64,000 bases of DNA from Alligator mississippiensis (lineage: Eukaryota; Chordata; Crocodylia; Alligatoridae), in NCBI RefSeq assembly GCF_030867095.1, contig NC_081831.1, forward strand, positions 65,176,716-65,240,715, given 5' to 3'. A model generated the notes under the pieces. It saw only the letters and a program-made list of their open reading frames with translations, was not told the DNA's origin and did no database searches. Of the stretch, positions 24,330 to 39,311 are shown piece by piece; position 1 is the stretch's first letter; each line of letters starts with the position of its first letter. Position numbers and translations under genes: made by a program.

Positions 24330-24535
24330 TGTATTTCATTGCATAAGCTGATTGCTTTTGAGGCAAGAAGGAATTTCTCCTTCTCCACTTACCAATATAC
24401 AGAATGGCATCATTGGCTAGATGCTTTTGGGGAGGTATCTGGAAATATCAGATACCAGCCACTGCCCAAGCCAGGATCCTGGACTTGATGGACCAAGGCC
24501 CTGATCAGGAATAGCACCTCTTACAGTCCTAATTA
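24330..24535 (+). mobile_element. CR1/L3-type LINE 3' end fragment
   Basis: AAGAAGGAATTTCTCC and GGATCCTGGACTTGATGGAC followed by CACCTCTTACAGTCCTAA match the usual CR1/L3 3' end pattern (GATACTGGACTAGATGGACC, TCTTATGTTCTTA). Confidence 0.6.
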
Positions 24536-24544
24536 TAACAACAC

Positions 24545-24735
24545 TTGATGTTTACACAACACTTTCATCCACTCATCTCAAAGCACTTTGCAAAGGTGGG
24601 CAAGTATTACTATACTCACTATTGGGTGAGAAAACTCAAGGACCGTGAAATTAAGTGACTTTCCCTATGTCACAAAATAAACTAGTGTTGGGAGATGAAA
24701 CTAGACCTTAATTCTCTCATCACCAAGCCTATCAG
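24545..24735 (+). mobile_element. CORE-SINE/MIR-like element
   Basis: CATCTCAAAGCACTTTGCAAAG, then GGGTGAGAAAACTCAAGG, then ATTAAGTGACTTTCCC with GTCACA keeps the MIR core order (GAGGAAACTGAGGC, TTAAGTGACTTGCCC, GGTCACA). Confidence 0.65.
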
Positions 24736-27489
24736 ATAGGGATCTTTAGATTCTACAGAACCTATGGCCTTGTTTCATTCTCAGAATAACTTATACCCTC
24801 ATTTTGGCCTAGGATATTGTAGAAAACCCCCCTTAGCATGAAATCCTTGTTCTCTACAGTAATCATCAGCAGAGCAGCCGCTGCTCAATGAGGTCAGAAT
24901 GACAACCTTCATTGTCAGTTGTATCCTCTTAGCCCCTCAGTGCCGGGCTACCTTAGTGACAAAGCATTGTTCTTTCCCACACATTTGATTCTATTTTCTC
25001 CAAACACAGAGAGACGCATGCAAGAAAATCTGCTGGAGATTCATCTGTTAGAGGCTAGAATCTCCTCAGAAAGGATGCCAAGGAAAAGTTAAAGAACTCC
25101 AGTTGGATAACTTGAGGAGTCAAAGGACACTAATAACTAGTGCAGTAACTGTGCTGGAATAAATATTCAGTTGCCTCTGCAGTGAAACAACTCTGAAGCC
25201 TCAATCAGACCTAGTAAAAGAATGTAGGTCACAGGGTGACCTATTTGCTAGGACAGCACTCAGCTGCCTTTACCTTCCTAGCCTTTACCTTTACCTGCCC
25301 TTTCTTTTCCTAGATCCTTCCCCATTCACTCTGTGACTTCAGCTTCTGCAAAGAAGCCTGGATATAGCAGACAACAGCTTTCCTCCCTGCATGACCCTGG
25401 CTCATTGCTAGAACAGGTCTATCCTCTGCACTGAATGAAGTAGGGGTCAGAGGGGAAAAAAACCCTCCCATGTGCCATTACATAATGAAGGACTGTTTTA
25501 TAATACAAGGAGCCAAATTTAGGAAATTTAGAAAAGCAAGTTTGCTAAGGCAAGCTTAGTGCTTACATTCCCTAGTTTTTAATTGCTTCATTTTGCAGGA
25601 CATAAGTTTCTGTGGCTGAGTTCCACAGCTCAGCCTCTTAAACAGTGCATCATACCTCCTGACCATAGGTATTATGTTGGACACATATTTCTGTTCTCTG
25701 CTTGTTTGCAAAAGCTTCATGCACACCTGCATTTCAGTAAAAATAAAATAGTACTGTGTTACTTTGAAGCCCCAAACCCATAATTATATACAAATATAAG
25801 CATTATTATTAGAATACCCTAAATCTTTATGAAAAAGTGAGTAGATGTGAAACAATATTATATTTAACACAGGATGCAGTGTATTAACCCTAACAGTTCT
25901 CTGTTTCAGAGCAAAGAAAGATTTTTTTTTGCACTGAAAGTAAAATATAATAGAAGTAAAAAATGTGTGGCTTACATTGTACCCTTGCAGACAGCAGTAC
26001 ACAGATGGTCCTGTTTGCACTGTCTATTGCTGATTAAATAGTTCTGAAAACACTGTAGACACTTGCTGCTGTCTGAGAGGCCTTGCAATTGATTGCTTAT
26101 GGAAACACTGTAGTTTGCAAGTAAGGAAAATATTTAAGACATATTCTTACAGGCACCACATATACACACACAAAAGATTTCAAACAGCACGAAAATATTT
26201 TTGTTTTCTTAAAAGGGATAAGGCCAAGATTAAATCACAAATCACATAAAATCCTTACCTGCCACCACTTGAGGCTACAGTCCTTCAAATATTTATGCAC
26301 CTAGCTAAGGTTACTTGCATGAATGCTCTCCGCCACTATCCTCAGTAATGTTAGTTAATGAAATAAAAAGGTTGATTTCAGTTTATGTTTTGGGTGAGTT
26401 TTATTTTCTGGTTCTCATTGCTGTTACCCCTGTAATTAGGGAACTTCAGGGGGAGGTTTAATCAGAGAGAGAGACCTGTAACCTTCATAATACAGTATTA
26501 CAATCTAATGGAAAAGCTTAGAAAAAACAAATGCTGCTACAGTCAGCTCAAGCTTTTATCTTAAAGAACATGTAAGGAATGAAACATGAAGGAAAAAATG
26601 ATGACAAAAAGGTAAGCAAAAAGCTCCATCAATCCAGTTATTCAATTTAGTCCTTTGATGCCTGTGTATCTTACCCCCTAGCAGGTTCTCCATTCCTTGT
26701 CTTGCCATATACAACTGTGCAGAGTGGCTGTGAGGCACTTCTATTATGATTTAGTAACATTTTATGTTAACTGTATAGGTGACAGCAGTAGAGAAGCAAC
26801 CCCTCACCATTTCCCAGATAAATACACTTTTGCCTTCTAACTGCATCCCATCCCCTGAGCAGGGGAAAAAGGAAGTGGAGTTGAAGTTAACCCTTTGTTC
26901 ACTGGAAATCAAGTACTGTTTGTGCCTCTGTGGGGTCAGATATACTAGTATTTTTTTGTACGTATATCCTGCTCCAGCACTACAAAGCAGCTGTAGACTA
27001 GGCTTAACTAATTAGTTAAACTCAATTTACAGCTACTCAGCATCACTGGAGTCCAGAACATATCAGTGAGTCTGGGCCACGAAATGTAACTCGCATCCAA
27101 CACTTCGCTGATCCCAGCACTCCCCTATCTGTAGCAGCTGGCTTGAAGGATTTTTGTTCCTCAAGATTTTCTCATTCCATAGTCATAGCCTGCAGCACTC
27201 CAGTTGGAGCATTTTCCCCATTACAGTTTCCCTTGCCTCATAGCGTGTTGTGTTTTAGCATATTTTAAATCTTTCCCCTTGTGTTTTCCCTGCAGTAAAC
27301 CATGTATTATGTTGAGACAAAATTGAGCAAGAAAATATGGAACTGAAGTTCCACTTCCACACATAATTCATTCCCTAGTGATCCTTGGAGTGTGAAAAAT
27401 TGATGTGCAATGATATCGTGTCTCATACATATCATAGCATCCCAGTGTGGGGTAAAAGCAGACTAAGATTCACAATCATTCACTGTTAT
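24736..27489. other. Intergenic, no gene recognised
   Basis: A/T-rich sequence without supported exons. Small frames here lack family likeness. Confidence 0.3.
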
Positions 27490-27660
27490 TCATGATAAGT
27501 TATGCTGTCTTTCAGGAGCCTCAGTGTGCTTTACAGAAATACAGAAAGGACAATCGAGGGACTGGGCAACTTCCCACTGTCTTGGGAGAGCCACATATAA
27601 GTCCTTGCTTCATCACAAACTTCCTGTGTGACTTTGGGCAAGTCTTGTAGGCCCATATCT
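27490..27660 (+). mobile_element. MIR-like SINE fragment
   Basis: AGTGTGCTTTACAGAAATAC and, later, CTGTGTGACTTTGGGCAAGTC are diagnostic MIR-type words in the expected order. Confidence 0.55.
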
Positions 27661-29640
27661 ACAAGAGGACTTGAGCCATGTCTACATGGTCTCTCTAGTG
27701 AGACTGGAACCCTCCTGGGAAAAAAAACCCACGCAGTCACAGGACTCTCCCAGGCCCTCTATTCTGCCTGCCAGTCTTGGCTGAGGGGGAAGGGTACAGC
27801 TTGTTTCTTGGCAGAGGTCTCAGGCTTAGCAAGGAGGCAGTGAAAACATGGCCTGAGGCACTATTAATACTTACTACAGCCACTTCCAAGAAGGCAATCC
27901 TCAAAACCCCAATCTAATCCTGTAGGTGCCTGGAGTTCTGACTCTGCACATGCCCAGAAGCACTTCAGCATTGCCAGTGCTAAAATGTTCAGTGCTAATC
28001 TTCCTACCAAGAACCATAAACTAGATGTTCCCATGGTGGGCCCAATCTAGTAAGCATGCTCAGAGCTGGCCTAACTGCCTATATGATTTTGGAAACTATA
28101 TTCACATAATGGTATGCCTCAGCTGATCATTTGTGCATGCAGATAGGATAAGTGCAGATAAAAGAGGCCATTTGTAACTATCAAAGTACACAAAGTACAC
28201 AAGTTAAGATATAGTTTGCATGCACAACTGCACACACCATTTTCAAAATCAGTTCCTTAAGCTTTGTGCCCAATTCATCCATCTGAAAATGGAAGTGGGT
28301 ATAAGTATTCATGATGCCTCTGACTGGAGAAACTCAAATGACATTTCTAAAGTACTTGGATAACTTCAGATTAGTAGCATTATATATACTGGATATTAAT
28401 AGGTAAAATAATCACAAGCAGGTGTTTTAAATCAAAACACTTTTTGAGCTATGGATATTGTTTTTGTGCAAAAACAAAAAGCAGAATTATAAAAACAAAC
28501 ACTTGTAATGTTTCCTTGCTTTAATAAATCAAGAACAACCAGATCAAATTTAATTTAAAATAAAAACAGACGCTCCCCTTTTCCCAAGCTGAGAACTCAG
28601 ATATTGAGCTTCCGCATAATGTTGAGCTCAGCAGCTGAGCTACAAATCCTCGGTAGCAGATTTGAGAGTGGAAATGTTGACAGACCTTTTAACCACAGGA
28701 GCGCATTGCAGGTGCTGCTCTGATAAAATCAAGACAGAGCCTGAGGGGTTTACATATAGGATAATTAATGGAGGTGAGAAAGACAGACAGACTAGCAGAC
28801 TATAAATCAATTGAGAGGACCTGATGCTATTAGCCAAAACACAGCAGAAATCCAAGATGTCTTGTTTTAAAACCCTTGTGGTCTTGGATGGATTTCATGA
28901 GATTGCCCTAATTAAACATTAGAATACACTGCTGCTTGTGATCAAATTTCTCCAATAAAATCTCACTCCTACTTACTGTACATTTGCTCATCTTCCTTTT
29001 GCTTCTGAGAGTAGTCTTAGAAAATTTCTGTTCTGGTTACAGAACAGGTAAAAAGAGCAGGCAAAGGAGATTGAATACATCCCATTTGCTAAGCATTTAA
29101 ATAACTAAATTCTCTTTATAAGGCAGTGCATAGAAGGAAACCATTTTTCATGTCACAGCACCTAGGATGATTGTAATGGGTATTACGGTAGCTTTGAATC
29201 AAGGCACAGTAGAGTAGCCTTTAAGCAGAGGTAATCTCATAATGGAAAATGGCATAGGGAATAGATATTAAATCTGATTCTTTCTAGGAAACATGCAGCA
29301 CTAGTGTTTGGCAGCTCCGCGAAATGTTTGTTACCTCTTGACCTGTGAGCTAACTTGGGGCTATCACTCATTGACACAGGTAGCCAGATTAAATATTTAG
29401 ATTCACTGAGAAGTGATTGCACAAAATCTGTTCTCCACCTGCAAGATCCTTCTACTGAGCACTAGTGAAAGGGGCTGGACAGACAGCCTTGCAAACTAAG
29501 GGCCAGTCCAAAGAAGGATGAGCTACTTCCCAACTAGGTTTATGCAATGTCCTTGGGTAAATCCTGACAACAGGACTTTACCTGTCTCAGTACAGGCTCC
29601 ATCCACTAGGTTACAGCATCAGGTTGCATCTTGCTTGTTC
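27661..29640. other. Intergenic, no gene recognised
   Basis: Unremarkable sequence. A near-palindromic GAGCTCAGCAGCTGAGCT lies at about 28624. No gene is supported. Confidence 0.3.
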
Positions 29641-29840
29641 TCTCTCTGGCCTCCGAATCTTTTATTTTTTACTCCCATTGGACAAGCAGCACTCTAACAG
29701 GAAAAGCAGAGACAACCGTCCCCCCCGCCCCAGCCTTGCACAAGGCACTCTCCTGGGAAAGGGAGGTGTGGGGTTAAAGAGGGCCTAGAATCCAGGCCTC
29801 TCATTTCTCTAACCACTAGGCCATTATATAGAAGGTAGGT
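29641..29840. mobile_element. Possible tRNA-type SINE remnant
   Basis: AGAATCCAGGCCTCTCATTT then CTAACCACTAGGCCATTA resembles the 3' part of ancient amniote SINEs. The evidence is thin. Confidence 0.3.
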
Positions 29841-32800
29841 GGAACCACCATTGGCCAAGTTTTTAAGTGAAAAGGGCTGTGATTTGTGCTGAACTCAAGG
29901 CTGTTGGTGCGTGTTAGGCAGGCCTAATATACACCTGCCAGGCTGGGCCTCTCAGGGGTTTGGGTGCTGCTTCACTGACTGTGTGCGTCTAAATGGGGCT
30001 TACCAGGTGCTCTGACACCAGGGCAGTCCTGGATACAGTGAGATGCCAGAATTGCAGGCACTTGGGAACATTCAGGTCAAACACAAGGTGCCTGGCAAGT
30101 TTAGGTACCACCATCATTAAACAAACTCCTAACGGGACTTTTGGCTCACACTTTTAAGCACCGGGATCTGGCTTAGGTCCAGTATCAGGCAGGCAGGTCC
30201 CTCTTGGGATCTAGTCCTGCGGTCTGTGCTTTAATCCAAAGAACAGATACAGCTTGGGTAGTGATGATGTGAGCTTTTCCCATGCAGCCCTGACAACAAG
30301 AGCCTGCAGGAATGCGCTGTATATGCAGGAGGGTAAATCAGTTCCCACAGCCTGGTTTGATGAGACTCTCCCTGTTGACACTGTCCTGAGAGGGCTCAAC
30401 TGGTGTCACCATCAGATGCCTTTTCTGGTGTGGAGATATTTCCACCCAGAAACCTACTCAGTTCACTAAGCCCACCGTTCAGAAACATTTACAAAAAGCA
30501 AAACAACAACTATATAAATTATCCTTTCACATATGGAAAGTCTTTTAGAATCTAACAGACACCAAAAATGTTTAACTATCATTTTTAAGGCAATATATGG
30601 TATCAAATAGAGAATTAAATATAAGCTCCAGAATGGTTCAAAACACGTTTTAGCAAAATACCAGGTTTTTAGAATAAATTCCATAAGATTTTTCCATAAA
30701 GTTACCTTAATCTCCAGAAGTTCCCTGCTCCAGCTAGCAAAATTCAGAATGCTAGGATATAAATTACACTTTAATTAAGATCTGCTCTGCCTTCATTCAC
30801 AAGCAGAAGTCACTGGGCCCTGAGTACAAATAGATGGTAGTTAATCCAGAAGTTATGTGAATTTTAATTATAGCTCAGTGCACACAATATAAATGTGTTA
30901 AACACAAAATAATTTTAACAGGTCCCTTTCTGTACTGTTACTCGTATGTGAGGGCCCTGCTGTTTAATTAAGTATATTTTGATTAGATACAAGGTGGAAA
31001 ATATGTTCTTTTAACAGTTGTCTTATTTTACTGAGGTAATTTCCTGCTGTATTTGACTTCATAGTGGATGAGTTTATACCACTAGCATAACCAAAGATTA
31101 AAGGGAAACTGTCACAAAAAATCATCTATTAGAAGTGCTCACTTTATATGATTAACGAAACATGTATTTTTAAACCTAATTTACCCTTCACTTATTGTGC
31201 TGTTTGCTTTCTTTTTGTACTTCACTTTGCCAAGACAGCAAAACTTTGGTTTTACTTCTAGTTTTTAGTGAGTTGCACTCTCCTTTTCTGGCCAATGCAC
31301 ACTGGTGCAGGCAGCTGCACTTCTCCTAGTAAAAATACAGAGGAATTTTCACACTAACAAAAATGTTTCTATTGAGCTTTTAAAATCTAACCACAAAACT
31401 GTTTGTGTTTACGGCCTATACCATAAAAAGTTAAAACCACGGCCCAAACTACTTGAGCATCTCTCAGCATTTTATCTGTCTTTTCCAAGGGTAAGATATC
31501 CTGGGTAAGATAGCCACACAACATAGTCAGGAAAACAGTCCTTACTGAACATTACCAGATACAGTTCATTAAACTTTACCTTACACGTTTGTAATTCATT
31601 TGATTGGCTCACTGGTCCATGACTTGTGTTTGGAAAAATTCAGAACAGACTGCTTTAATTGCTATTTTTACTGCTGTGGGTGTGGGTTAGCTTGATGCCC
31701 AGATAACCTGCCATATTGGTCAGGACTACAAACAATCTGCAGCTTTTAGCTAAGGAAATGTATTTATTTATTTCATCCTCTATCAGTGGAAGATCTTTAA
31801 ACACACTGGTCAAATTCTAGCCCATCAGTGCACAGACACCTGGCAGAAAGGTGGGCGGGGACGGGACACAGTGACACCTGCCTCCCTCCATAATGCTGAG
31901 GCAGGCTGCCCTGTATCCTTTACTTAACATATGCTGCCAGTGGCATTTTAAGGTGGAACCTAATATGTCAGATGTGGTCTGCTAGAAAAAAGGATAGGTT
32001 TATATTGTATGTTCAGTCAGAATAAAAGCAGCCGTGAGATTCAGTATAACACATCCATATGAATTATTATTATTCCTAATGGTAAATAATTAAGGCCCCA
32101 GAAATTGAAAGCTGACAGAACCTCGACCAGCAGCTAACTCCTTATTGCTCAGGGAGGCACCACTGTGCACAGATTAGAGAAGCCTGTACTGAGAGTTCAC
32201 GTTCCAGCTCTGCCACTGATTTCCTCTACTTCAGCTTCCTGCTACCTGTCCTCACATTTAAGAGCCTTCATAGCCCTCCCTTTTATCTGTTGTTGTATCC
32301 CATGAGATTTTCCATTCACAATCCCCAGTCTACCAATATGCCATCCTTGAATACCTGTTTTTCCATTGTTCAGCAGCTTGGCTTTCTTCTCTGGTACTGG
32401 GATGCAACTTAACCTGGGTAGGTGGGGAGCAGAAACCCATGTTCTGGTAGTCAGTTGTATTTGAAAATGGCCACTGAACAAACAGGATTGGTATTAAATA
32501 TGTTGGGCCCAGAATAGCTCAACACCTCGCCTCTCATCTTACCCTTCCACATGGAACGCTCTGCCCAAACACACTCATAGCGATATTCTGTAATCAAATT
32601 CTTCTACAGGACTCTTATCTACTGTAGCTTTGATAAACTGCCAGCTGATAACAGTTCGACAAGCAAGCAATAGGGATCTCTGCCAGCAGGAGTCTGTTTG
32701 CTTATTTATATCCCACAGCTAAAATAAAAAATAAACTTGGAATTGAGACCAGCTGATGGTGCCTCCAGCCAGTCTGTGGAACCAGGTGTTCTTCGCACTG

Positions 32801-35800
32801 TTCCCCTTGTTCCATGACATCTATTTCCTTGTTCTACCCTGCTGGTGCATTTTGTGTTACAGAATAGCCTAATTTGTGAGGGCGGGGTCTGCTATATACT
32901 GTACCATCCTTCACTTAGTACATCGGGGTCCCAGCTCTTGCGGCCTTTGGGAGCGACCATGTTAATTGTTACCGATGCTGTAGTGACCATTGAATCCAGA
33001 AATGTTTGTAAGACCCAGCCCAGCTTCAAAGCCTTTTGTAAATGACTGACAACTGAGTAGTGATTAAAAGTTTAATTGAATCTTTTCTAGCTCAAATAAA
33101 AATTTTTATCCCTCTCTCAGCACCAGGTTGGTTAATCCTGCCTAGAGCGAGTCTTCATACATTGTCACCGAGTAAGGCAAGATAGTTTTGTGAACAGCTA
33201 AAATTTAATCTTGGAAAAAAGCAGACTTGCCACTGAGATGTTTAATGGTTTTTTAAATAGATAATTTAGTTTGGTCTACTTGGTAGCTATTTACTCTGAT
33301 GAAGTAACAGAAACTAGAGTTATGTGGTAGCATACAAGGCATTCAAAGGAAGTATCTCGCCTAGAGGGTGATACTGTAATACTGTCAGAGACCATGATAA
33401 AGATTCAGAGATCAACATTTTTAGCAAAATAATATTTTTGAACAAGGTTAAAAAACAGGAGAATGAATGTACAGTGGAGTTGTTTTCTGGGAGGCTTTTG
33501 ATTTATATTTTTGTTGGAGGAAGTCCTTTAAAAATGGATAAAATAAAGCACAGAAATGTCACTGCTTAGGTCTGAAAGGCCAAACCTGTAGGTTTTGAAT
33601 TCAAGGGAATTTGATTTGGTCAGGTTATGGGTACAAGGAACCAAGACGTATTTTTTTTTTTTTATACTTCATGCTGAGACAATCTGACTTCTGCTTACCT
33701 TGGGTCTTCAACCCTATAGTTTACCAGAAGAGCATGAGGAAAGAACACAACTACAAGGAAGCAGCTTTCACATCTACATGAAATATTAAAAGGGAAGAAG
33801 CTGACAAAACTTCATTAACCGAGGAAGGACAAATGGCTTCTTTACACCAACAGTTTGGCCAGAAATTCTGAAAGGAACTTTCCAAATAAGCTGTTCACAT
33901 TCAGGGTTAGGGCAGGTGTTACCAAATGTAACCCTAAATCTATGGGCCAAGTTCTCATGAGTCCAAAATGGTGTTCTTGAAGTCAGCAGAATTAGTCAAG
34001 GTCTAGTCCCTTTGTGTAAATTGAGATCTCTTGAGAACTGCTTTTAGAGAGGAAAGGAAGCTCCACAAATTGACTCAACTCACTGAGATCCTTCCTCTTT
34101 CTTCTATGGTGGAGATTTTCTTGCCCCCTTCTAGTGGAAAAAGCCATGAAGTTCCCTTCCCTAAATCATCAGAACTTTGCTTCCAGGAGTTCATCTAACC
34201 ATGGCTGCCTAAAGTGATATGCCATTGCCAGGGGAAGAAGCAGTACAAGTGAATACATAAGGCTACATTTACTTACACTAGTTTTCCTCCTAGATCTGGT
34301 ACTGAGAGAAACTGGAGGGCCCCAGCTAGCTTCCTTTCTGCATCTTCTCTCACATCCAATTTTGTCTGGATTATGGGTAGCCAAACATCACAGACTGCTG
34401 GGGGAGACATTCTAGCAGAGCAGCAAAGGATTCCTCAGGTACCCTGGAAGATGAAAGGGTTAGTCCTTGAAATCAGTGAACTTCAATGTAGCTTAAACAC
34501 CACACTATTTTATCAGTGGAAGTCCCATCCTTTGCCCCTCCTGTCTGTTATCTCATTTGTTTTTAGAAGGTCCTCTCCTCAGACAGAGCATTTGTCTTAT
34601 TTGCTCTCTGAAGCCATTGGCACAGTTCTGGGCACTAAATAATTAATACATAAAATTAAGTAGTATTAAAATCACCATTACTACATGCTTCCGTGGGAGT
34701 CAGCGAGCAGGCACATCCATGTTGAGAAAACTGCCATGAGAAGCCTCTAGGAGCATAGAAGAGGTAGAAGACTTTACCACAGGGAAGTATGGTTTCATGT
34801 GTAGGGGCTGCATGGACAGTTTGCCCATCTCACCAATGCATTTTTGAGCCATGAGGAACATCCAGACCAGACTTTTATATAGTGTGTCTGGCAAAGTTTG
34901 TGATTGTATGCTGCGTACTGGTGGAAAATACTCACTTTTGCTCTAGGATCCATACCGATTTGGGGCAAGCGAGGAATGGGGCTAGGAAACGTTACAAAGA
35001 TAAAAGGACCACAGCCAGGAAGAAGACTGAAGACAGATCTGACTTGTAGCACTGCAGTGAAGCAGTAATACTTGCATTCATTTGTTGCAGTCCTGCAGCA
35101 AATTGGTGGCATCATGGAAGAGCCCAGCAGCAGCTCACGCAGTCTTTATCCTTCTGTTGTCATTACAGTTTCCATCCTCCCCTTTCTCCAGAAGTAGGAA
35201 CTCTTAGCTTTTGATGGAGGATATTAAGCCTGTCACTGCACATTCGTTTAAATAGTCTGAACAAAAGGCAAAGTAAAATGGACACACATATCTGAGCAGG
35301 AGTCTTATTTGCCTTCAGGAAAGAGAACTTGGGTAGCTAAGTGTGTTAATGCACAAACCTTTCATGTCTCTGGAGTTCACTTTCAATATGGCTGAGCTCA
35401 TATACATAATGAATCTTAATAGGCTCAACCTGTTCTACCAGCAAATGATTTGGCACGCCCGGCAAGCCATTCATTCAGGGAATTACTGGGAGAGTTCTCA
35501 TGGTAGTCTAGAGAACATCAGCAACCTGAGGGTTAAAAACCAGCAGCAGAGCCAGCTGTTGCAATAACAGTTGCAATGCTGAAGTAAACCATTGGTTTAG
35601 CCTGATAAATTCTGATGTGGATCCAGAACAGCTCTCTTGAAGTTCAAACATCTAGCTAAGGTTTGCACCTGTGCAAACAAAGTTCCTAAGGACCATCTCT
35701 CAGAATGGAGAGGATGCTGCCTGCTGAAGGTTGGGGAACTGAAAATCAGACTTGTCCTTGCTGAGTAGTAGCACTAAGAGCTGCTATATTTTGCTTAGCT

Positions 35801-38800
35801 GAAACCTCAGCCCCATCTTCAAACATGAGGTGTGCAGGGGCTGCACTGTGGTAGCAAACAGAAAGATGGATATTCAAGAAAGGAGAAAAGGAAGCTGAAA
35901 TGTCCTTGTGTGGCTTCTGTTTCAGTCAGGCAAATGAGTTCCCAGGCTCGTAGCTGTGCAGAATTCCCATGAGTAGTTTGGAAGGTGCCTGGGATGCAAC
36001 ATACTTAGAGAAAGAGGAGGTTGGGATCTCATGTCAAGGTACACTTTCACAAGGTGCTGAAAGTATCAAAACTCCTACCCATGAGAATCAGTCAAGGGTA
36101 CGGGCCCAGATCTCAAAATAACAACTCTCATACTCCCATTAAGAGCAAACAGTGGAAGAAACTGACTGAATAATCATTTGAATTTTAAAGCAAATTCTAA
36201 TGCAACCATGTTTATGGCCCTTTTGTGTTTATTTGTGACAACTGTTCCAGCATATATTCATTCTGTGTTGGTTAGTTGTATAAACTATCCAATCAGGGAA
36301 CACAAACAATACCATGTGATTTGTGTTTATCAGCCAACACAGCTGGAACTGAAAATAGTCAGTGTTTGCAAGTGATCTGCATATGAAGAATTATGCTCTG
36401 CAGGTGATATTCCCAGAAGACAATCCTCTGCATCATATAGGGACTACATAGGAGTCTGCAATAGAGGAATGTAGCTCATGCCTTCACAATCCCTTTACAT
36501 AGGGCCAGATTAAGATACAAGCATCATAGGGTCACTCAGTGCTCGCAGCCTCAGCCCGTCTTGTAACTGTATCATAGTATCTGTTTGCAGGTATTAAAGT
36601 CATTATTGCACTCTTAGTTGGAGAGAAAAATCTCACAAACATCACTGGCAACTAATTAATACAGTGATGCATTCCTGGGTCTGCTCGCAGCCTGAAATGG
36701 TAGGTCTCAGAGAGTGAATTGTTCTGTCCATGTTAGAGGAGCTGTTAAAGCCAAGATCCAATGCTTTCAGTGGACAGCATCATTTAGTAGGAAACTGCAT
36801 GTGTGAGTGGAGGATGACAAGAGTGCTAAGCCCATCCATCCAGGTAGAGTCTTTCCAACTCCTTGATTACACATTTTTTGGGGATAAGGGAGCCCCAGCA
36901 TGGCAGGGGTGGTGCTGCTGCTGAGGCTCATGTCATGGTGAGCTTTGGTTTACCTGAATCCAGCCCTACCTGTGCACTGTGCAAGGAATCTCTGCGCCGG
37001 TCTTACACAGGTTGCTTTGAAGAGCCACAGTCTTGGGAGGGGGCCATCAGGCCAGCCCCAGAAGTACGTTCAGTTGGCTCAGTGCTCCTCCAACACTGGC
37101 AGGATAGGCTGTGTACTCTATCTGAACGCAGAGCTGGAATAACAGCTACAGTAGGGTGAGGGCATTGCTGTTTATAGGGTAAGGGCATTGCTTCCTATTC
37201 TGCCAGGCCCTGGGATGGATTTTGTCAATGAAGTGTTCACTATAAACAATTTAGTCTCCTCTTCTCAGGGCACAGTGCAGCCTTTACAAAGGTAGCAGAT
37301 GCAGAACTCCATGTTACGGGTACCAGAACCCAGTATGGAGCCTTTCAGCTGCTGTCTCGTATTCAATCTTTCTCTGAACAGGTTCCCTAATAAACACTTC
37401 TCTGAAAGCAATGCATAGTTGTTGCTCATGATGCATTTTGCTATTCAAGCAAAACTCATACAACTCAATCCTCAGATGTCCAGGATTCCTGGTTGGCACA
37501 TGGGACTTCATGGTCCTGTGGGCAACCACTGAAATCCTGCACTCTCTTGCACAGGCTCAGAAGAGTTTCACAGGCAGCGCTCTGTCCAAAAAATGCTCCA
37601 TAAACTATGGCACTGCAGGGACTGCTTAGCAAAAGCAGTACATATTAAGAGCCTGCAGCTCAAGCCTTCATTCATCATTCATCCTGGGCAGAGCCAAGAA
37701 TGGGCACATACCTGAGAATTGTAGCATCACTGCTGGATTTCCCACCTCTGTCCCTCTTGCAGCTCAATCATCCACTTAGAAAGATCGAATTTTCAGAAGC
37801 AGTTTTCCCAGTCATTTCAATCAAAATTAAACCCTTATGAAAAAATGTAATTGTTTTCAAAGCAGCAGTTCATGCTGGTGAGGGAATAGACGGTTATCCC
37901 TCAACTAAACCTTTCACAAAGCAGTACAACTTGTATGTGCACAACCCTCTTCCTTTGGATGGGTTGACGACACTTGTGTGTAACTTTCCTTCAGTAGCAC
38001 TGAGCCTCCAACAGTACACCACTCCCCTACAGATGCGCTGCAGCACTGGCATTGGGGGGAAGCAGATCAGGGAGGTGAACCCACAGTTTGGCAGCTTAGA
38101 AGTGAAGGTGCTACCAACTAACCCTCCCCAAACTGCCACTTAACCATAATAATTTACTCACGATTAACTGTAAGCAAATGAGTGACATTGTTCACATGCT
38201 TCAAGTTAGACATGCATATAAATACATGCTGTGTTGTTATTAGATCCCAGTGAGGAAGACAGAACCATGAGAGTCCTTGCAGTTGTTCCAGTATTTGTAT
38301 ACAGGATAGAGTCAGATTTTGGCCTCTCTCCACTTCCTGAGCCTGGAGTAACATGTCTGGGAGCACTGAACATTTCAGACTGCAAGACGCAGGCAAGACT
38401 GGAGAGTGCGTCTCTGTGTGACAGAAATCACCCATCTTTCTTGGGAAAGTACATACTAAATCTTTGCTTCCCCAACTCCCTTGCAGGTATTATGCCTACT
38501 GCCAGCCCTTCAGGCACAAGGCTGTAAGGATCATGCACCCCTGGATGGCGTGGGTTGTCATCTTTGCCATTTTTTCTCCATAGATATTACATTTTACTTC
38601 TGCATTATGTTACGCACTGAAAAAACCTGGTTATTTCTCCCCCATTTTAAAAATGTTGATACAATTTCAGATTTTCATTCTTAAAAAAAGCCCCAAATCA
38701 AAATGCTTATGAAAGATTTCCCCAGCTGGCTCTACCCTGATCTTCCTCACCTTCCTACTGCAGCTCCACATCTAGGGGCCTTACTATGGTTCATAATATT

Positions 38801-38892
38801 GAGTCTAATTAAGTAGACGTTCCTAAAGTTATAAAAAACTAGGAGTAGGGCTGAGAATCCAGGAGTAATTTCTTTCTGACAATATACACACA
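29841..38892. other. Long intergenic stretch, no gene recognised
   Basis: About 9 kb between the repeats and the NEXMIF 3' end. I searched both strands for recognisable protein blocks, splice-flanked conserved exons and RNA genes and found none. A weak MIR-like trace (CAGCTCTGCCACTGATTTCC) is at about 32204. Frames such as 34795-35115 minus and 36863-37159 plus look random. Confidence 0.35.
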
Positions 38893-39237
38893 CCGTATTT
38901 TCTTGTACTATACGTCCCTTTGTTCTAAAATTCAGCTGCTGGAAATTGTAAGAAAGGAATGCAGTGTGCATTATAAGGAAGGAAATATGGTAACAGCAGT
39001 TTCTGCTTTTGGAGGCGGGGGGGAGGAGAGGGGAGCAAAAGTAAATCTGCACATGCTGGACAGATGGACTCCCTGCTTACCTGCTAGCTGTGGACACCTT
39101 CTCTTTCCCCTTTCCCACAGCACTCCCTCCCCAGGAGCAGCTCCTCAGTTACCCACTGCTACTCGCCAGAATTTTCTAGGAAAGATTTTTGTTTCCTTCA
39201 TTTAGAAACGAGGTGCCTTCTATGTGAGGAAATGCAG
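38893..39237. mobile_element. Mariner-like MITE just past the NEXMIF poly(A) site
   Basis: The left end CCGTATTTTCTTGTACTATA and the inverted right end CTGCATTTCCTCACATAGAA resemble each other and the common vertebrate TIR that reads like CGTATTTACTCGTATAATACG. A TA follows the right end at 39238-39239. A third end-like copy, inverted, finishes at 38990 followed by TA, so the structure looks like a short element inside or beside a longer one. It has no coding capacity. Confidence 0.5.
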
Positions 39238-39311
39238 TACATGTCTAATGTTCAACAAATGGGAGTTTAATTCCTTCTTCATACATGATCTTAAAATGAG
39301 ATTTTTAATTT